64,000 bases of DNA, taken from NCBI GenBank assembly GCA_964020155.1, contig OZ026554.1, positions 4,531,327 through 4,595,326 on the forward strand, read 5' to 3'. Source of the stretch: Chondrilla cf. caribensis (lineage: Eukaryota > Porifera > Demospongiae > Chondrillida > Chondrillidae). Below the pieces are notes generated by a model. The model saw only the letters and a program-made list of their open reading frames with translations, was not told the origin of the DNA and searched no databases. Position numbers and translations under genes: made by a program. The first letter of the stretch is position 1; every line of letters starts with the position of its first letter. Below are positions 61,769 to 64,000 of the stretch, piece by piece.

Positions 61769-64000
61769 TTAGACTTTGGTGTTTGTTGTAGACAGTTTAT
61801 TTCTGGTGACAGCTTTGGAAGGTTTTGTTCTTGAGCAACACAGGAGGGACCAGTAGAGATGAAACACTTTCTTTGTGAACAGAAAGGCCACCAAAACGAT
61901 CAGAGCTTGAGTCGTATTGAAGATAATGAAGAGATACCAGGACCATAAGAGATCACTTGAGAACGGAGCCAAAGATCCAAATGACCACGATAAACCTGTA
62001 ACAGTCAGCAAAGCTATGGCAAATCGGAAATCCTTCCATGATTGTTTCCTATGTTCTTTGGGGTCAATAGAGCTTGCCATTGGTCTGCGTCTAATATGTC
62101 CTATCATCACCATGACAACGATGAATGCAATTACATTGAAGATGACGGACAGTCCCACTGGTACTGCAAATGTCACAATCAGAGCAATAGGTTGGTTTAT
62201 CCAACAAATACTCCCGACACCATAGTTCACAGAGTCCTCCACTGTAAAATTGACAATGATTGTAGGAATGACAATGACAAGAGGTGACAGCCATGCCAAG
62301 AGCATGTAGAGAGTGAGCAACTTCCAGTTTTCTGCAGCACTTTTGTTTAACTTCTTTATGTTGTAGAAACTCCTCACTAGTTCTGACCCCATCACTGACA
62401 TCCAACTGAAACGACACAGGTACACATAATGGATGGCTACTGCAAATATGGAACACATTATTTCTACTTTGACATATAGGAAGATTGGAGACCCAACAAG
62501 AAGGAGCACATCTCCCAATAGAATTGACAAGACGAAGTTCACCATCAGCTTACTGAAGAAGGTTCGGAGGTCTTTAAACAAGAAGAAGGTGAGAAGGAAC
62601 AATAAACAGCTCACAAAATCTATGCATACTCCAATATATGAAAGAATCCCAAAGGAAATTTGATAATTGAAACCAGTCACAATTTGTGTGCTGTTTCTGG
62701 TAAAGTTTTGAGTAAGACTGGTACAAATGAGAGGTCTACCATTCTTATCGGTGCCTTCGATGGAGTAAGTCTCATTGTCGGATAACCACAACAATTTGAA
62801 TGTGCTACTGCCGCTTCCTTGTTGGATGTACTCACTACTCTCAAGAATGATGGGAACACAGTTTGTACTCTGGACACTCGGGATGCACACAAGTGGTCTA
62901 CCATTGTCGTTTACACTCTCAATGGACACATTCAGGTTGTAGCTATTCCAGAACACACTTTCGTTGCTTATCAGAGAGTACGAACCTCCTACCAGTGTGA
63001 TTGCTGTGGAGTTAGTACAGTTGGCAGATGGCAATGTACGACAAGATCCTCTGAATGCATCATAGACACTCCCACTTGGACACACCTCTTCTATAAGGTT
63101 GAAATGTATTGAAGATGAAATCAATTTCCCAGTACCAGAGACGTCCAAGAGTACAGCAATATTAGTAAATCCTGGACCACCTGTAGTACCATTTGAAGTT
63201 GAAGGTCCTGGTCTGGGAGAACATGTAACATTTTGGATGCTCACGTTCCAGCAGGCTGCACAGTATGTATTAGCATACACAGATCCACCAAATGTTACCA
63301 GGTTTAGACCGAATGTAGTACAGTTCTCTCTGAGGTCCATTGGGGAATCTTCAGGGCATGTAGAAATCAGTCCTGTAGGCAAATCCTCTTTACATCCACG
63401 TGGATGAGATAGAGATGACGGTGGATGGTAGTAGTCAACATCACAGAACTTTAACAATTCATTGATAGTAAAATTCGTTTGTACTACACCTTCGCCGTTT
63501 ACCGATAGACAACCTAGCTGTATCCTCCAGCTGATTGTATTTGACTGCTGTAGTCCGTTACATCGGGCGCAGAACTCGTTACGATAAACTAATCCCGTAC
63601 TTCCATCACTTACTGGAGGAGGAACAATTTTATAGGAGGCACGAGTAGCGTTAGGATCCTCGCAAAGAGACACAATCTCGTTGACGTTGGCCACTCCGTC
63701 AGCTAGCTGGTCGGTGATCCATAAGCGAGAACACGAGGTGATCATCCAGAATGTGCTACGTCCAGAATTGATACACGAAAATCGTGGATCTAGAACTGTC
63801 TTATTAGTTGTTACGTTGGCATCGTGACAACAATCTCCGTACCGTTTGCAAAAACGGTCACAATAGCAGTAGGTCGTGGAATTACCATCCAGTCCACAAG
63901 AAGAGGCGGGACAATTTCTCGGATCAAGAGCGTCAGCGAAGAGAACTAAAATCACAAGAAATAGAATTTTAATCTGACTGTGAAGGATTTGAACTTGATA
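61769..64000 (-). CDS. Somatomedin-B / secretin-like 7TM receptor, copy 4 (5' end off the window)
   Basis: Single exon, open to the right edge, where it reads YQVQILHSQ as in copy 3. The ATG should lie within about 10 bases beyond 64000, so about 744 of some 747 residues are present. Same layout: signal peptide, somatomedin B (CYCDRFCKRYGDCCHDA), Cys-rich ectodomain and seven helices. It differs most in the helices: GDVLLLVGSPIFLYVKVEIM in TM2-TM3, SICWINQP in loop 2 and GLSWSFGSLAPFSSDLLWSW in TM6-TM7, where the other copies have GLSWLFG. These changes may alter signalling or ligand choice. Frame intact; no GPS motif. Confidence 0.87.
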   Translation of the reverse strand, partial: YQVQILHSQIKILFLVILVLFADALDPRNCPASSCGLDGNSTTYCYCDRFCKRYGDCCHDANVTTNKTVLDPRFSCINSGRSTFWMITSCSRLWITDQLADGVANVNEIVSLCEDPNATRASYKIVPPPVSDGSTGLVYRNEFCARCNGLQQSNTISWRIQLGCLSVNGEGVVQTNFTINELLKFCDVDYYHPPSSLSHPRGCKEDLPTGLISTCPEDSPMDLRENCTTFGLNLVTFGGSVYANTYCAACWNVSIQNVTCSPRPGPSTSNGTTGGPGFTNIAVLLDVSGTGKLISSSIHFNLIEEVCPSGSVYDAFRGSCRTLPSANCTNSTAITLVGGSYSLISNESVFWNSYNLNVSIESVNDNGRPLVCIPSVQSTNCVPIILESSEYIQQGSGSSTFKLLWLSDNETYSIEGTDKNGRPLICTSLTQNFTRNSTQIVTGFNYQISFGILSYIGVCIDFVSCLLFLLTFFLFKDLRTFFSKLMVNFVLSILLGDVLLLVGSPIFLYVKVEIMCSIFAVAIHYVYLCRFSWMSVMGSELVRSFYNIKKLNKSAAENWKLLTLYMLLAWLSPLVIVIPTIIVNFTVEDSVNYGVGSICWINQPIALIVTFAVPVGLSVIFNVIAFIVVMVMIGHIRRRPMASSIDPKEHRKQSWKDFRFAIALLTVTGLSWSFGSLAPFSSDLLWSWYLFIIFNTTQALIVLVAFLFTKKVFHLYWSLLCCSRTKPSKAVTRNKLSTTNTKV

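Overview
The window is animal nuclear DNA. Most genes have many introns with clean GT-AG borders, introns are full of (GT)n/(CA)n microsatellites, and several genes are animal-type (a DOK-type PH+PTB adaptor, ZNRF1/2, a RING/B-box TRIM protein, FITM, TSNAXIP1, secretin/adhesion-type 7TM receptors). The compact spacing and the somatomedin-B receptors suggest a marine invertebrate, possibly a sponge or another early-branching animal. That placement is inference; the sequence has no direct taxonomic marker.

Left part (1-15.5 kb): two plus-strand multi-exon genes. The first is the 3' five exons of a DOK-like docking protein (PH, then IRS-type PTB, then a tyrosine/proline-rich tail). The second is a complete five-exon ZNRF1/2-like E3 ubiquitin ligase. 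Their introns hold long (GT)n tracts, minisatellites, TA-flanked terminal-inverted-repeat elements (MITEs) and worn reverse-transcriptase-like fragments.

Receptor/satellite part (16-39 kb): two nearly identical single-exon minus-strand receptor genes (somatomedin B domain, Cys-rich ectodomain, 7TM) lie inside a segmental duplication. Around them are a very recent 2,140-bp tandem duplication, four blocks of a roughly 177-bp satellite, and a 5'-truncated Penelope-like retroelement that keeps its GIY-YIG endonuclease.

Compact gene part (39.5-55.6 kb): a TRIM-like ligase (minus), FITM (minus), purine nucleoside phosphorylase (plus, its start codon 14 bp from that of FITM), an 18-exon TSNAXIP1 homologue (plus) and an intronless SPFH/coiled-coil protein (minus). 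An orphan terminal exon and a second, rearranged Penelope fragment follow.

Right part (56-64 kb): a third full receptor gene, a broken 5' fragment of another, and a fourth that runs off the right edge. The receptors therefore form one local family interrupted by about 16 kb of unrelated genes. Exon joins for DOK, ZNRF, TRIM, PNP and TSNAXIP1 were worked out by eye. All keep frame, and the complete genes give 320, 624, 297 and 713 residues for ZNRF, TRIM, PNP and TSNAXIP1.
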